The notes under the pieces are model-generated. The model did not search any database. It was not told the DNA's origin and saw only the letters and a program-made list of their open reading frames with translations. The translations under genes were made by a program, and so were the position numbers. From positions 1 through 32,922 of the forward strand of contig JAJWLX010000036.1 in the NCBI GenBank assembly GCA_021636625.1: 32,922 nucleotides of DNA. The letters run 5' to 3'. Below, in pieces: positions 15,613 to 24,130 of the stretch; the stretch's first letter is position 1, and each line of letters opens with the position of its first letter. The stretch is from Prevotella sp. (lineage in GTDB: Bacteria > Bacteroidota > Bacteroidia > Bacteroidales > Bacteroidaceae).

Positions 15613-16980
15613 TTATTTCTTGGCTGCTGCCTTTTCTTCCTTCACGATGCGCTGGCGGTTGAGAACCAGCAGGGCGATGGTGATAATGGTGAGCACACCC
15701 ATACCGATGTAAGAGAGCTTCACACCACGATAGATGACCCACCCGAAGAGAGAGGATGCGAAATCGAGCGCACCACCTGCGAATCCGTCAGGGATATGAG
15801 CGGCATTATCGCCTGTGGCTGCATATACCTGGTTGGCTGCCATCGTAAAATCGGGTGCCATATCGGTTACGAAATAGAGACCGATGATGAGGGCTATCAA
15901 ACCTATGATAAGGGTCTTCACTACATTTCCCTTGGTGAATGGCAATATCATTGGAAAGAGGTAGAACATACCAGCCAATGATGCCAATGGCAAGAATTGG
16001 TTGCCAGGCAGGAAGACTGCGATTGCCAGGATAACCGGAATCAAGATGACTGATACCACCAAGGTAGTAGGATGACCAATAACCAAGGCAGGACTCATAC
16101 CGATATGTACCTTCTTGCCGTTGAACTTGGTCTTGACCAACTCCTGTGTCTTCTCTGAAATTGGCTTCAGACCATCGATAAAGAGAGAGGTGATACGAGG
16201 AATCAACTCCATCACAGCTCCCATGGTTACACCCAGGAAGAGAATCTTCTTGATATCCAACTGAGCTGCCCAGCCAATCAGGGCACCTACGATGACACCG
16301 AGAACCAATGGTTCGCCGAGCACGCCAAACTTCTTCTTCAATCCCTCTGCATCGACATCGAGCTTAGAGAAACCAGGAATCATATCCAGGAGCTTGTTGA
16401 AGACGATGGCGAATGGCATGAAACTCTGGCAGAATGGCTGCGGAATAGAGATTCCATCCAAATCGTAGTACTTCTGGAACTTATCGGCGGTAAGGTCTGC
16501 ACATACCAATGTAATCATGTAGCAGACGATGGCTGCGAAGTATCCCCAAAGCAAACTCTCGCCCATCACGAAGTAAGCTACAGCACCGATGAATGCGAAA
16601 TGCCAGTAGTTCCAGAGGTCGATGTTTACCGTACGGGTGGTCTTGGTAATCAACATCAGGAAGTTGACACCCAAACAGATTGGGATAATCAAGGCACCCA
16701 CCGCAGTATTATAAGCAACGGCAGCAGCAGCAGGCCATCCCATATCAAACACATTCAACTGCAGGTGATAGATGTCAGAGATAGCCTTCAACGGGTCATT
16801 GAAGTTGGTAGTCAGCAAAGCTGTCACCACACCCAGTCCCACGAAACCCACACCTACGAAGAGTCCCGACTTCAAAGCCTTTCCGAATTTCATGCCAATA
16901 CACAGTCCGATGACCGTGAAGATGATAGGCATCATCACGCTCGCACCCAGACTAATGATATAGCTAAATACTTGTTCCAT
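15613..16980 (-). CDS. gatC: PTS galactitol-type IIC permease (GatC family), no IIA/IIB partner
   Basis: Polytopic inner-membrane protein of 455 residues with about 11-12 hydrophobic segments. It matches GatC/SgaT-type IIC permeases: MEQVFSYIISLGASVMMPIIF at the N-terminus, LQLNVFDMGWPAAAAVAYNTAVGALIIP, and the substrate-site region MSPALVIGHPTTLVVSVILIP. PTS IIC normally works with phosphorylated IIB, IIA, HPr and EI; none is in the window, and Bacteroidota generally lack a full sugar PTS. It heads the operon with kduI and exuT and so probably acts as a non-phosphorylating carrier for a uronate-derived compound. That role is inference; the family assignment is firm. Confidence 0.88.
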   Translation of the reverse strand: MEQVFSYIISLGASVMMPIIFTVIGLCIGMKFGKALKSGLFVGVGFVGLGVVTALLTTNFNDPLKAISDIYHLQLNVFDMGWPAAAAVAYNTAVGALIIPICLGVNFLMLITKTTRTVNIDLWNYWHFAFIGAVAYFVMGESLLWGYFAAIVCYMITLVCADLTADKFQKYYDLDGISIPQPFCQSFMPFAIVFNKLLDMIPGFSKLDVDAEGLKKKFGVLGEPLVLGVIVGALIGWAAQLDIKKILFLGVTMGAVMELIPRITSLFIDGLKPISEKTQELVKTKFNGKKVHIGMSPALVIGHPTTLVVSVILIPVILAIAVFLPGNQFLPLASLAGMFYLFPMILPFTKGNVVKTLIIGLIALIIGLYFVTDMAPDFTMAANQVYAATGDNAAHIPDGFAGGALDFASSLFGWVIYRGVKLSYIGMGVLTIITIALLVLNRQRIVKEEKAAAKK

Positions 16981-17061
16981 TATTACTTTTGAATTGTTAA
17001 ATAGTTAAAGAAATACACATAAAAGTGCACCCTTGCTTGTTTTTAGATGATTTGTTGGTTG

Positions 17062-17069
17062 CAAAGATA
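17062..17069 (-). promoter_or_regulatory. -7 box of the gatC-kduI-exuT operon
   Basis: TATCTTTG on the minus strand, about 80 bases before the gatC ATG. A TTG at 17090-17088 gives an 18-base spacer, slightly short. Confidence 0.5.
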
Positions 17070-17115
17070 CACTTTTTTATTCATATTCAATACGTTTTAA
17101 TGGAAAAATTTACGT

Positions 17116-17151
17116 AAAAAAGAATCCCATCCGAGCTTTTCGGATGGGATT
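17116..17151 (-). terminator. Terminator after murF-alr
   Basis: AATCCCATCCGA (17123-17134) pairs perfectly with TCGGATGGGATT (17140-17151) over a 5-base loop. On the minus strand it is followed by CTTTTTT. The stem resembles the rpsO terminator at 31425-31466. Confidence 0.88.
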
Positions 17152-17210
17152 TATCGTTTTTTATACGTTTTTGCACGATTTATTGTCGCCAGCAATGCTT
17201 CTTTTCACGC

Positions 17211-19688
17211 TTAATCCTGATAATAAACTCTCTTCACTCGGTTGCTGATGGTGGTCAGCACTTCGTAAGGAATTGTCTCCAGAATATCACTCAACACCTG
17301 AACAGGAAGATGCTCGCCGAAGATTTCCACGCTATCACCTTCCTTGCAGTTGATGCCGGTGACATCGATCATCGCCACATCCATACAGATGTTGCCTACA
17401 TAATCTGCCTTCTGACCATTGACCAGACAGTAGGCGTGGCGATTGCCGAGACGGCGGTTCAAGCCATCAGCATATCCGATAGGAATGGCAGCGATGACAC
17501 TGTCCTTATCGAGAATGGTCTTGCGACTGTAGCCTACACTATCGCCCGCCTTCACGTTGTGCATCTGCAGGATGGTAGTCTTCAGGGTGCTCACGCAGTT
17601 GATGGTCTTGTTGTTGCGGGAGTTGATGCCATAGAGTCCGAGACCCAGGCGGCACATATCCAACTGGCGCTCCGGGAAGTGCTCGATACCTGCCGAATTG
17701 CAGATATGGCGCAGGATCTTATGGTCGAAGGCAGCCTGCAACTGTCGGCTTCCCTTATCGAAGAGTTCAAACTGATGGGCAGAGAAGTCATCGAAACTAT
17801 CATCATCGCTTCCCACGAAGTGAGAGAATACGGAACGAGGGATGATGGCATTCTGATGCTTCAGCTTACCGATAAGCTCCTCCATATCGTTTTCAGGATC
17901 GAAGCCCATGCGATGCATACCGGTATCGAGCTTGATGTGAACAGGGAATCCGGTGACACCTTCCTTCTCGGCAGCCTTGATGAGAGCATCGAGCAATCGG
18001 AAAGAATACACCTCAGGCTCCAGGTCGTAATCGAACATGGTCTTGAAGGCCGTCATCTCCGGGTTCATGATCATAATGTTGCTGGTGATACCGTTCTTGC
18101 GAAGGGTGACACCCTCATCGGCAACAGCCACAGCCAGATAATCTACACGATGATCCTGCAGGGTCTTGGCAATCTCTACCGCTCCGGCACCATAGCCATC
18201 TGCCTTGATCATGCAGACCAGTTTGGTTTCCGGCTTCATGAAGGCACGGTAGTAGTTGAGGTTGGCAACCACCGCATTCAGATTGACCTCGAGGGTGGTT
18301 TCATGCACCTTCTGCACCAGCAGTTCGGTAAGCTGATCGAAACCAAACTGGCGGGCACCCTTCAGGAGGATGACCTCATCACGGAGGGAGGCAAAGACCT
18401 CGCTATTGATAAACTCCTCCACATTCGGGAAGAAGAACTTTTCTGAAATCTGAATCGTATCATGCTGTTTGCAGAGTTCCGGACCGATACCGATGAACTT
18501 CACTACGCCACGCTTGCGGGCAAGATCGCTCACCTCTTTATATAGAGCCTCGGGAGTCTGACCGCTCTGATAGATATCACTCAAGATCAAAGTATGGCGA
18601 CGACCACGATGATCAGGACGGCGGTTCATGAAGTCGAGAGCGATGTCGAGTGAGTTGATATCGCTATTGTAACTGTCGTTGATGAGTGTACAGCCATGCT
18701 GCCCCACCTTTACCTCTAGTCGCATCGCAACCGGTTCGAGCAGTGCCATACGCTTGTCGATATCCTCGGCAGAGAGTCCGAGCTTGGAAGCGACAGCAGC
18801 ACAGATGATGGAGTTCTGGATGGAAGCATCATCGATGAAAGGAATGGAGAAGCTATCCTCTACACCTTTATAAATATAGGTGATGACGCTCACGCTCTGC
18901 TGCTTCTCAATCTTCTTGACATAGAAAGGAGCCTCAGGGTTCTGGAGCGACCAGAAGAGTTTCTCGCCTTTATAATCAGGATATTCAGCCACCACTTTGG
19001 TAATTACCTCATCATCGCCATCATAAACCACGGATTCAGCATCATGGAAGAGGATGAGCTTCTCACGGCATTTTTCCTCCAGGGAAGAGAAGTTCTCCTG
19101 ATGGGCTGAACCCACATTGGTAAGAACGGCGATGGTAGGCTGGATGATGTCACGGAGGGCAAGCATCTCGCCAGGCTGACTGATACCCGCCTCGAAGACA
19201 CCTACCTGGGTCTGCTCGTTCATCAGCCAGACAGACAATGGCACACCTATCTGGGAATTGTAACTGCGAGGGCTGCGGGTAACGAACATGCTTGGCGAGA
19301 GCAGCTGATAGAGCCACTCCTTGACCATCGTCTTGCCGTTGGAACCCGTAATACCCACGATAGGGATATTGAATTCATCACGATGGCGTTCAGCCAGACG
19401 CTGAAGAGCCTCCAGCGTATTGACCACCTTCAGGAAGTTAGCCTCCGGATAATCAGAAGCATAGCCCTTAGGGACATCAGTTACCACAAAGTTTTTCACA
19501 CCTCTGCGATACAGTTCAGGGATGTAGTTATGACCATCATTGCGCTCAGACTTGAGTGCAAAAAACAGAGTTTCCTCTGGGAAACAAAGAGAACGACTAT
19601 CGGTCAGGATAAAACCGATGTTGGTATCATTGTCTCCATAGCGACGCGCACCTATCAGTGTGGTTACCTTTTCAATAGTATATGTCAT
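17211..19688 (-). CDS. murF-alr: Bifunctional MurF ligase / alanine racemase
   Basis: One 825-residue cytoplasmic protein joins two steps of peptidoglycan precursor synthesis: making D-Ala (Alr) and adding D-Ala-D-Ala to the UDP-MurNAc-tripeptide (MurF). The MurF half is about 1-455, with ATP loop GITGSNGKT at 112-120 and AMRLEVKVGQHGCTLINDSYNSD in the C-terminal ligase part. The Alr half is about 465-825: LEVNLNAVVANLNYYR, the PLP lysine Lys495 in KADGYGAG, MCRLGLGLYGI, and GDSVGYSRKT with a catalytic-type tyrosine. This fusion is characteristic of Bacteroidota. It lies 42 bases after the GSCFA gene in the same direction and ends at a strong terminator. Confidence 0.96.
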   Translation of the reverse strand: MTYTIEKVTTLIGARRYGDNDTNIGFILTDSRSLCFPEETLFFALKSERNDGHNYIPELYRRGVKNFVVTDVPKGYASDYPEANFLKVVNTLEALQRLAERHRDEFNIPIVGITGSNGKTMVKEWLYQLLSPSMFVTRSPRSYNSQIGVPLSVWLMNEQTQVGVFEAGISQPGEMLALRDIIQPTIAVLTNVGSAHQENFSSLEEKCREKLILFHDAESVVYDGDDEVITKVVAEYPDYKGEKLFWSLQNPEAPFYVKKIEKQQSVSVITYIYKGVEDSFSIPFIDDASIQNSIICAAVASKLGLSAEDIDKRMALLEPVAMRLEVKVGQHGCTLINDSYNSDINSLDIALDFMNRRPDHRGRRHTLILSDIYQSGQTPEALYKEVSDLARKRGVVKFIGIGPELCKQHDTIQISEKFFFPNVEEFINSEVFASLRDEVILLKGARQFGFDQLTELLVQKVHETTLEVNLNAVVANLNYYRAFMKPETKLVCMIKADGYGAGAVEIAKTLQDHRVDYLAVAVADEGVTLRKNGITSNIMIMNPEMTAFKTMFDYDLEPEVYSFRLLDALIKAAEKEGVTGFPVHIKLDTGMHRMGFDPENDMEELIGKLKHQNAIIPRSVFSHFVGSDDDSFDDFSAHQFELFDKGSRQLQAAFDHKILRHICNSAGIEHFPERQLDMCRLGLGLYGINSRNNKTINCVSTLKTTILQMHNVKAGDSVGYSRKTILDKDSVIAAIPIGYADGLNRRLGNRHAYCLVNGQKADYVGNICMDVAMIDVTGINCKEGDSVEIFGEHLPVQVLSDILETIPYEVLTTISNRVKRVYYQD

Positions 19689-19724
19689 TGTCTTAATACT
19701 TTAAATGTTCTACATTATGCTTTT

Positions 19725-19737
19725 GGGCTTTCAGCCC
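19725..19737. repeat. Small hairpin overlapping the GSCFA stop codon
   Basis: GGGCT-TTC-AGCCC, preceded by GCTTTT. Its layout mirrors GCTTTTGCCCTTACAGGGC in the element at 1777-1905, with G and C swapped between arms. No T-run follows, so it is not a good terminator. Confidence 0.4.
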
Positions 19738-20573
19738 GCCACTAATCCATACTTTTTCTCGAACCATCTTTTCCTTTCTTCCGTTCTGGCGACGAACTTC
19801 TGATGTTCCTCGCTATCGGGGTTGAAGGGCTTGTGTCCGAGGGCTTCCCGGATGGGACGCCAGTCTTCCAGGAACTGCTCGGCAGCCTTGCCGAAATAGG
19901 TTTCCCGGAATTTCTCCCAGATATATTCTACTGCCTGATCGCTCGGGTGCAGCATATCTTCCTTGTAGAAACGGTAATCACGAAGTTCATCGTTCATGAT
20001 TTCGTAAGCCGGAAAATAGCTCACCACACCAGGATTCGCCTTCACCAAGCGATCTGCAGCCAACTGAAGCGTAGCCTTCGAAAGCTGACTTCCATGATAG
20101 CCGTATTTGGCATAACGGATGGGGCTTACGGTTACGATTACCTTCAAGCTGGTATCGAAAGTTTCATCTTCCGATGTTTCATCTTTCAAACCTCGTTGCT
20201 TCAGCAAATCAATCGCCTTTTGCAGATACGCAGCACATTCCTCTACACTCAGTTCCCTTTCCTCGAAAAGGCGCTGGGGGCGCTTCTGGCAATTATCCAC
20301 AATCTCGCCCGTTTCCTTCAGAATATACACGTGGTTCGTACCCAACGTAAAGACTGCCACACGAGGATGCACCCCGGTACATTTCTCAACCGTATGAAGA
20401 ATGCTTGCCGGATTATACATCACGCCGAAAGGATTCACCGTGGCACGGAAGCGATTCTCCACGAATCGGCGACCCAGATTGTCGGCAAAACAACTGCCCA
20501 CGAAGAGCATCTGCTCTGCCGGCTGTATCTCGAAGTCGGCCTTCGGAATATCAATTTCTGTTCGAAACAGCAT
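19731..20573 (-). CDS. GSCFA family protein
   Basis: 280 residues, no signal peptide. The family-naming motif VGSCFADNLGRRF is at about 25-37, and NPFGVMYNPASIL follows, as in other GSCFA proteins. The fold is SGNH/GDSL-hydrolase-like: the GSC serine, a central TLGTNHVYI stretch, and a C-terminal MLHPSDQAVEYIW holding a possible Asp/His pair. A role in modifying cell-surface or cell-wall glycans is plausible but unproven. It sits between yfhO and murF-alr in a leftward cluster with short gaps (36 and 42 bases), which hints at an envelope role. Confidence 0.88.
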   Translation of the reverse strand: MLFRTEIDIPKADFEIQPAEQMLFVGSCFADNLGRRFVENRFRATVNPFGVMYNPASILHTVEKCTGVHPRVAVFTLGTNHVYILKETGEIVDNCQKRPQRLFEERELSVEECAAYLQKAIDLLKQRGLKDETSEDETFDTSLKVIVTVSPIRYAKYGYHGSQLSKATLQLAADRLVKANPGVVSYFPAYEIMNDELRDYRFYKEDMLHPSDQAVEYIWEKFRETYFGKAAEQFLEDWRPIREALGHKPFNPDSEEHQKFVARTEERKRWFEKKYGLVAG

Positions 20574-20609
20574 CTGTCTTTTCGTCTTTATTCCTTAACG
20601 ATCATTATT

Positions 20610-23117
20610 TTATTCCTTAACGACCTCGGCTGTCTTCTTGCGCTTTTTGATTTCCACTCCTATACCTATTATAATAAGGAGTACCAGAACACCATAGCCG
20701 ATATAAGCTACCGTCTCTGTATTCTTGAGCGACTGAGGATGGAAATCGAGTACCACCTTGTGGTTGCCCGGCTTCACGTTGATAGCGCGGAGGATATAAT
20801 CTACACGTCCCAGTTCTACAGGCTGACCATCTACGGTAGCAGTCCAACCTGGATAGTAAATCTCAGAGAAGACGATGACGCCACCCTTGCTCGACTTCAC
20901 CTCGTATGTGAGGTTGTTTGGCTTATACTGGATCATCTTCACCACCGAAGTATCATCCTGCTTTACGCTCTGAGCCAACTGCTCCTTGAACTTGGCATCA
21001 GCCACCGCCACATGACGGAGGTTGACCTTGCCCACACCATCAATCTCCTCGTTGGCATTGTTGACATACTGCACCTCATCCACGAACCAGGCATTGCCGT
21101 AGGCGTATGGATTCTGTACAGGAACCGTCTGACCGCCCTGCAAAGGCAGGATGAAGTATTTGGTATTGAGCATGTTCAATACAGGGAAGATACTATCGCC
21201 ATTCACCTTGGTCATATCACCACCAGCCTCAGCCACAGCCTTCATCGTCTTCTGCATCTCAGGAGCGATATGCGCATCGATCATCTCCTGATAACGGCGC
21301 AGCTTGGCAGCATGATAACCACCGATGCTCTTGTGGTAATAAGAGGTCTCGTTCTCATTGAAGGTGTTCGATGCCAGATTGAGCACACGGTAGTCGAGCG
21401 CCTTGTCGCGGCAGATAATCTTATCGGTCTCCGTCATCTGCTGAGGAGTATCGCGCACGTTCTTATCTACGAACATATCATCGTAGAGATAACGCTTGTT
21501 CACCATCCACATATCTACCAGACAGAGCACGGCGATGCCGGCAATCATATACACAGCACCCAACTTCTTCATCTTGTAAAGCAGCAGGAAGGCTGAGCCG
21601 ATGACGATGACCCAGAACGAGCGCCAGCAATCAGAAGTAAAGATGCTCTTGCGAATCTCGATGAGATTGCTCATGATAGGTCCCTGATACTCTGCCGGTA
21701 ACTGCTGCAACGCCTGAGTTTCCTGAACGGAAATGAAATCAGGGAAAAAGACACCCGGCATCAGAGCAAAGAGCAGACAGAAACCTGCTGTCAGACCAAA
21801 GCTGGCATATACATACTTTATCTTAGATGTCAGCACCTCCGGCTCATCGATGATCATCTTCAAAGCCATCATAGCAAGCAACGGAATGGTAAACTCGGCT
21901 ATCACGAGGATAGAAGCCACCGTTCGGAACTTGGCATACATCGGAATGTAATCAAGGAAGAAATCGGTGAACGGCATGAAGTTTCTACCCCATGAGAGCA
22001 GGATGCTCAGGATGGTGGCAGCCAGCAATGCCCACTTCATAGGCCCCTTGACAATAAACAAACCGAGGATGAAGAGCATACATACGAATGCTCCTACATA
22101 TACAGGACCGCTCGTACCAGGCTGGTTACCCCAGTACTGTCCGAGCTGCTGATAAATCTGTACGAAGTTAGGATCCGCCTTCTCCATCGCCTGCGTATTC
22201 TGGGCGAGAGGTACGGAAGCACCACCCTTGGCATCAGGAATCAGAAGCGTCCAGGTCTCATCAATACCATAGCTCCACTGGGTAATATAGTCTCTATCCA
22301 AGCCACTGCTGGTCTGGTTGGCTGCATTTTTTTTCACCAGTTCGCTCTTTCCACGCATGGTTTCCTGACCATACTGCCAGGTATGATACAGGTTGGAGAG
22401 GTTGAGCGAGATACCGATGAGGGCACCCACGGCACATACCGCCGTCGCCTTACCGAAACGGGCGAGTTCACCCTTCTTGATGGCATCTACCAGGAAGGCA
22501 ATCACCATAAAGAGGATGATGAAGAGATAATAATAGGTCATCTGCACGTGGTTGGCATTCACCTCGAAAGCCGAGAAGATGGCGGTGAGGAGCAGACCTT
22601 TCAGATACTTACCCCGATAAGCCAGTACCACACCCGCAATCATAGGAGGCAGATAGGCCAATGCCCATACCTTCCAGATATGACCTGCTGCAATGATAAT
22701 AAAGAAGTAGGATGAGAATGCCCAGATGATGGAACCCAGCGCCGCCAGCGATTGTCGGAAATCGAAGGCTCGGAGCATAATATAAAAGCCCAGGAGATAG
22801 ACAAACACATACCATACATAATCAGGCAACCACAGATGATAAGCCTTCGTTACCTGATTGAGCACCTGGGTACTGCCGTACGAAGGCGAAATCTGATAGG
22901 TTGGCATACCACCAAACACAGAGTTGGTCCAACGGGTTGTCTCGCCAGTCTGCTGTTGGAAAAGCTCTTTCTCATGACCCAATCCCTTGCTCGCCGCCGA
23001 GTCGTGTCGGAACAGAATTCGTCCGTCCATGTCGGCAGGCATGAAGTACACGAAAGAGATCACTGCAAAAACAATCACTACCAGAATATCCAGTAGATAC
23101 TTCTTCAATAATTTCAT
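20610..23117 (-). CDS. YfhO family membrane protein
   Basis: 835-residue integral membrane protein. About 12-13 hydrophobic helices fill residues 1-560 (first at 8-27), followed by a soluble domain of about 230 residues and a last helix near the C-terminus (AYIGYGVLVLLIIIGIGVEI). Early motifs DSAASKGLGHEKELFQQQTGE and WTNSVFGGMPTYQ, and the late SEIYYPGWTATVDGQPVEL, are typical of YfhO, a GT-C-like family linked in Firmicutes to glycosylation of lipoteichoic acid. Here it probably glycosylates an envelope polymer or protein; acceptor unknown. First gene of the yfhO-GSCFA-murF-alr cluster, with a full promoter and a palindrome at the expected transcript start. Confidence 0.92.
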   Translation of the reverse strand: MKLLKKYLLDILVVIVFAVISFVYFMPADMDGRILFRHDSAASKGLGHEKELFQQQTGETTRWTNSVFGGMPTYQISPSYGSTQVLNQVTKAYHLWLPDYVWYVFVYLLGFYIMLRAFDFRQSLAALGSIIWAFSSYFFIIIAAGHIWKVWALAYLPPMIAGVVLAYRGKYLKGLLLTAIFSAFEVNANHVQMTYYYLFIILFMVIAFLVDAIKKGELARFGKATAVCAVGALIGISLNLSNLYHTWQYGQETMRGKSELVKKNAANQTSSGLDRDYITQWSYGIDETWTLLIPDAKGGASVPLAQNTQAMEKADPNFVQIYQQLGQYWGNQPGTSGPVYVGAFVCMLFILGLFIVKGPMKWALLAATILSILLSWGRNFMPFTDFFLDYIPMYAKFRTVASILVIAEFTIPLLAMMALKMIIDEPEVLTSKIKYVYASFGLTAGFCLLFALMPGVFFPDFISVQETQALQQLPAEYQGPIMSNLIEIRKSIFTSDCWRSFWVIVIGSAFLLLYKMKKLGAVYMIAGIAVLCLVDMWMVNKRYLYDDMFVDKNVRDTPQQMTETDKIICRDKALDYRVLNLASNTFNENETSYYHKSIGGYHAAKLRRYQEMIDAHIAPEMQKTMKAVAEAGGDMTKVNGDSIFPVLNMLNTKYFILPLQGGQTVPVQNPYAYGNAWFVDEVQYVNNANEEIDGVGKVNLRHVAVADAKFKEQLAQSVKQDDTSVVKMIQYKPNNLTYEVKSSKGGVIVFSEIYYPGWTATVDGQPVELGRVDYILRAINVKPGNHKVVLDFHPQSLKNTETVAYIGYGVLVLLIIIGIGVEIKKRKKTAEVVKE

Positions 23118-23124
23118 CTTTTTC

Positions 23125-23138
23125 TATAAACGTTTATA
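23125..23138. promoter_or_regulatory. Perfect 14-bp palindrome in yfhO leader
   Basis: TATAAACGTTTATA lies 8 bases downstream of the -7 box, at the predicted transcription start. It shares the core TAAACGTTTA and its position with the site at 8371-8386. Confidence 0.5.
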
Positions 23139-23146
23139 ATTTGGTG

Positions 23147-23177
23147 CAAAGATAATGAGAAATGAAGACACTACAAA
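23147..23177 (-). promoter_or_regulatory. Promoter of yfhO
   Basis: Minus strand: -33 TTTG at 23177-23174, a 19-base spacer, -7 TATCTTTG at 23154-23147. Confidence 0.75.
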
Positions 23178-23281
23178 ATAATAGAAGAAACTTTTTACTT
23201 TTTTTATCGAAGAAAAGACACAATAGGGTTTTCCCTCTATCATTATAGGGATTCTCACGCTGCAAGATGACCGAAAACCCA

Positions 23282-23289
23282 TACCTTTG
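23282..23289 (+). promoter_or_regulatory. -7 box of the outer-membrane protein gene
   Basis: TACCTTTG, 29 bases before the ATG at 23319. No clear -33 box. Confidence 0.5.
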
Positions 23290-23318
23290 CACCAGATAAT
23301 AATTAAAATCCCATCAAT

Positions 23319-23996
23319 ATGAAAAGAATAGCATTTATCATGATGGCAATACTCCTGGCAGTGATTCCATCAACGGCTCAGAACTATAAGAATAGTAGAT
23401 ATTACAACAAGAAGACGGGACATCTCGACTACAGATACAATCACAGTTACGGTGCTCCATACTTCGGTTTCCGCATCGGTCCGGCATTCACCTACGTGAA
23501 TTCGGATGATCCCCGTCTGGATGGTGGTGACTGGCAGACGGGGCTCAACGTAGGCGTTGTTGCCGGCATTCCGCTCACGGATACTGCGCCTCTGTATCTG
23601 GAGACGGGTCTCTCCTATATAGAAAAAGGTGGCAAGAAGGATCTGGTTTCCGGCAAGAAGATGACCTACAACCTCAATTACCTGCAGATTCCAGCGGTGT
23701 TGAAATACAAGTATGATGTAGATGACCACTTCTCCATCCAGCCACAATTCGGCGGTTACTTCGCCATGGGTGTAGGTGGCAAGATCAAGAACTTTGCCGA
23801 GCGAGAGGCACAGAGTTCCTTCCGCAGCGACAACTTCCGCCGCCTGGATGGCGGTCTGCGCATCGGTTGCGGCATCGGTTACGATATGTTCTATGCCGAC
23901 CTCACCTACGACATCGGCCTTGCCAACATCTGCCACGACAGTTTTGACAAATCGCACAATGGAGCCCTCTTGCTCAATTTCGGAGTGAACTTCTAA
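23319..23996 (+). CDS. Outer-membrane beta-barrel protein (PorT/OMP_b-brl family)
   Basis: 225 residues with a signal peptide (MKRIAFIMMAILLAVIPSTAQ). Alternating hydrophobic strands typical of a small 8-stranded barrel follow: YFGFRIGPAFTYV, GLNVGVVAGIPL, LYLETGLSYIEKGG, NYLQIPAVLKYKY, FSIQPQFGGYFAMGVGG, GLRIGCGIGYDMFYADLTYDIGL. It ends in Phe (NFGVNF), the usual Bam recognition signal. The length and the LETGLSY...YLQIPAVLKY pattern match the PorT-family beta-barrel group, common in Bacteroidota and mostly uncharacterised. Monocistronic: -7 box upstream, strong terminator downstream. Confidence 0.9.
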   Translation: MKRIAFIMMAILLAVIPSTAQNYKNSRYYNKKTGHLDYRYNHSYGAPYFGFRIGPAFTYVNSDDPRLDGGDWQTGLNVGVVAGIPLTDTAPLYLETGLSYIEKGGKKDLVSGKKMTYNLNYLQIPAVLKYKYDVDDHFSIQPQFGGYFAMGVGGKIKNFAEREAQSSFRSDNFRRLDGGLRIGCGIGYDMFYADLTYDIGLANICHDSFDKSHNGALLLNFGVNF

Positions 23997-24038
23997 TAGA
24001 ACCCTACATTTTTCGCAGTTTGCAATATCATCATATAA

Positions 24039-24083
24039 CATTTCTCTGCCTATTATAAAATATAGGTGGGGAAATGTTTTTTT
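24039..24083 (+). terminator. Terminator after the outer-membrane protein gene
   Basis: CATTTCTCTGCCTAT (24039-24053) pairs along all 15 bases, three as G-T wobbles, with ATAGGTGGGGAAATG (24062-24076), followed by seven T. The wobbles make it a terminator mainly for the plus strand. Confidence 0.85.
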
Positions 24084-24098
24084 ATGGGATTTATTTTG

Positions 24099-24106
24099 TA
24101 ACTTTG
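24099..24106 (+). promoter_or_regulatory. -7 box of mtnN-luxS
   Basis: TAACTTTG, 25 bases before the mtnN ATG. The upstream T-run of the terminator overlaps the expected -33 region, so terminator and promoter are tightly packed. Confidence 0.5.
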
Positions 24107-24130
24107 CACCCAGAATAGAAATAAATCGAT

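Noticed and set aside
19803..21596. 597-codon plus-strand open frame
   Set aside because: It spans the antisense of the GSCFA gene, the intergenic gap and part of yfhO. Its His/Leu/Ile-rich composition is typical of a reversed frame.
23226..23250. Possible operator CCCTCTATCATTATAGGG upstream of the outer-membrane protein gene
   Set aside because: Only the outer four bases and a few inner ones pair, so symmetry is too weak to support a site.
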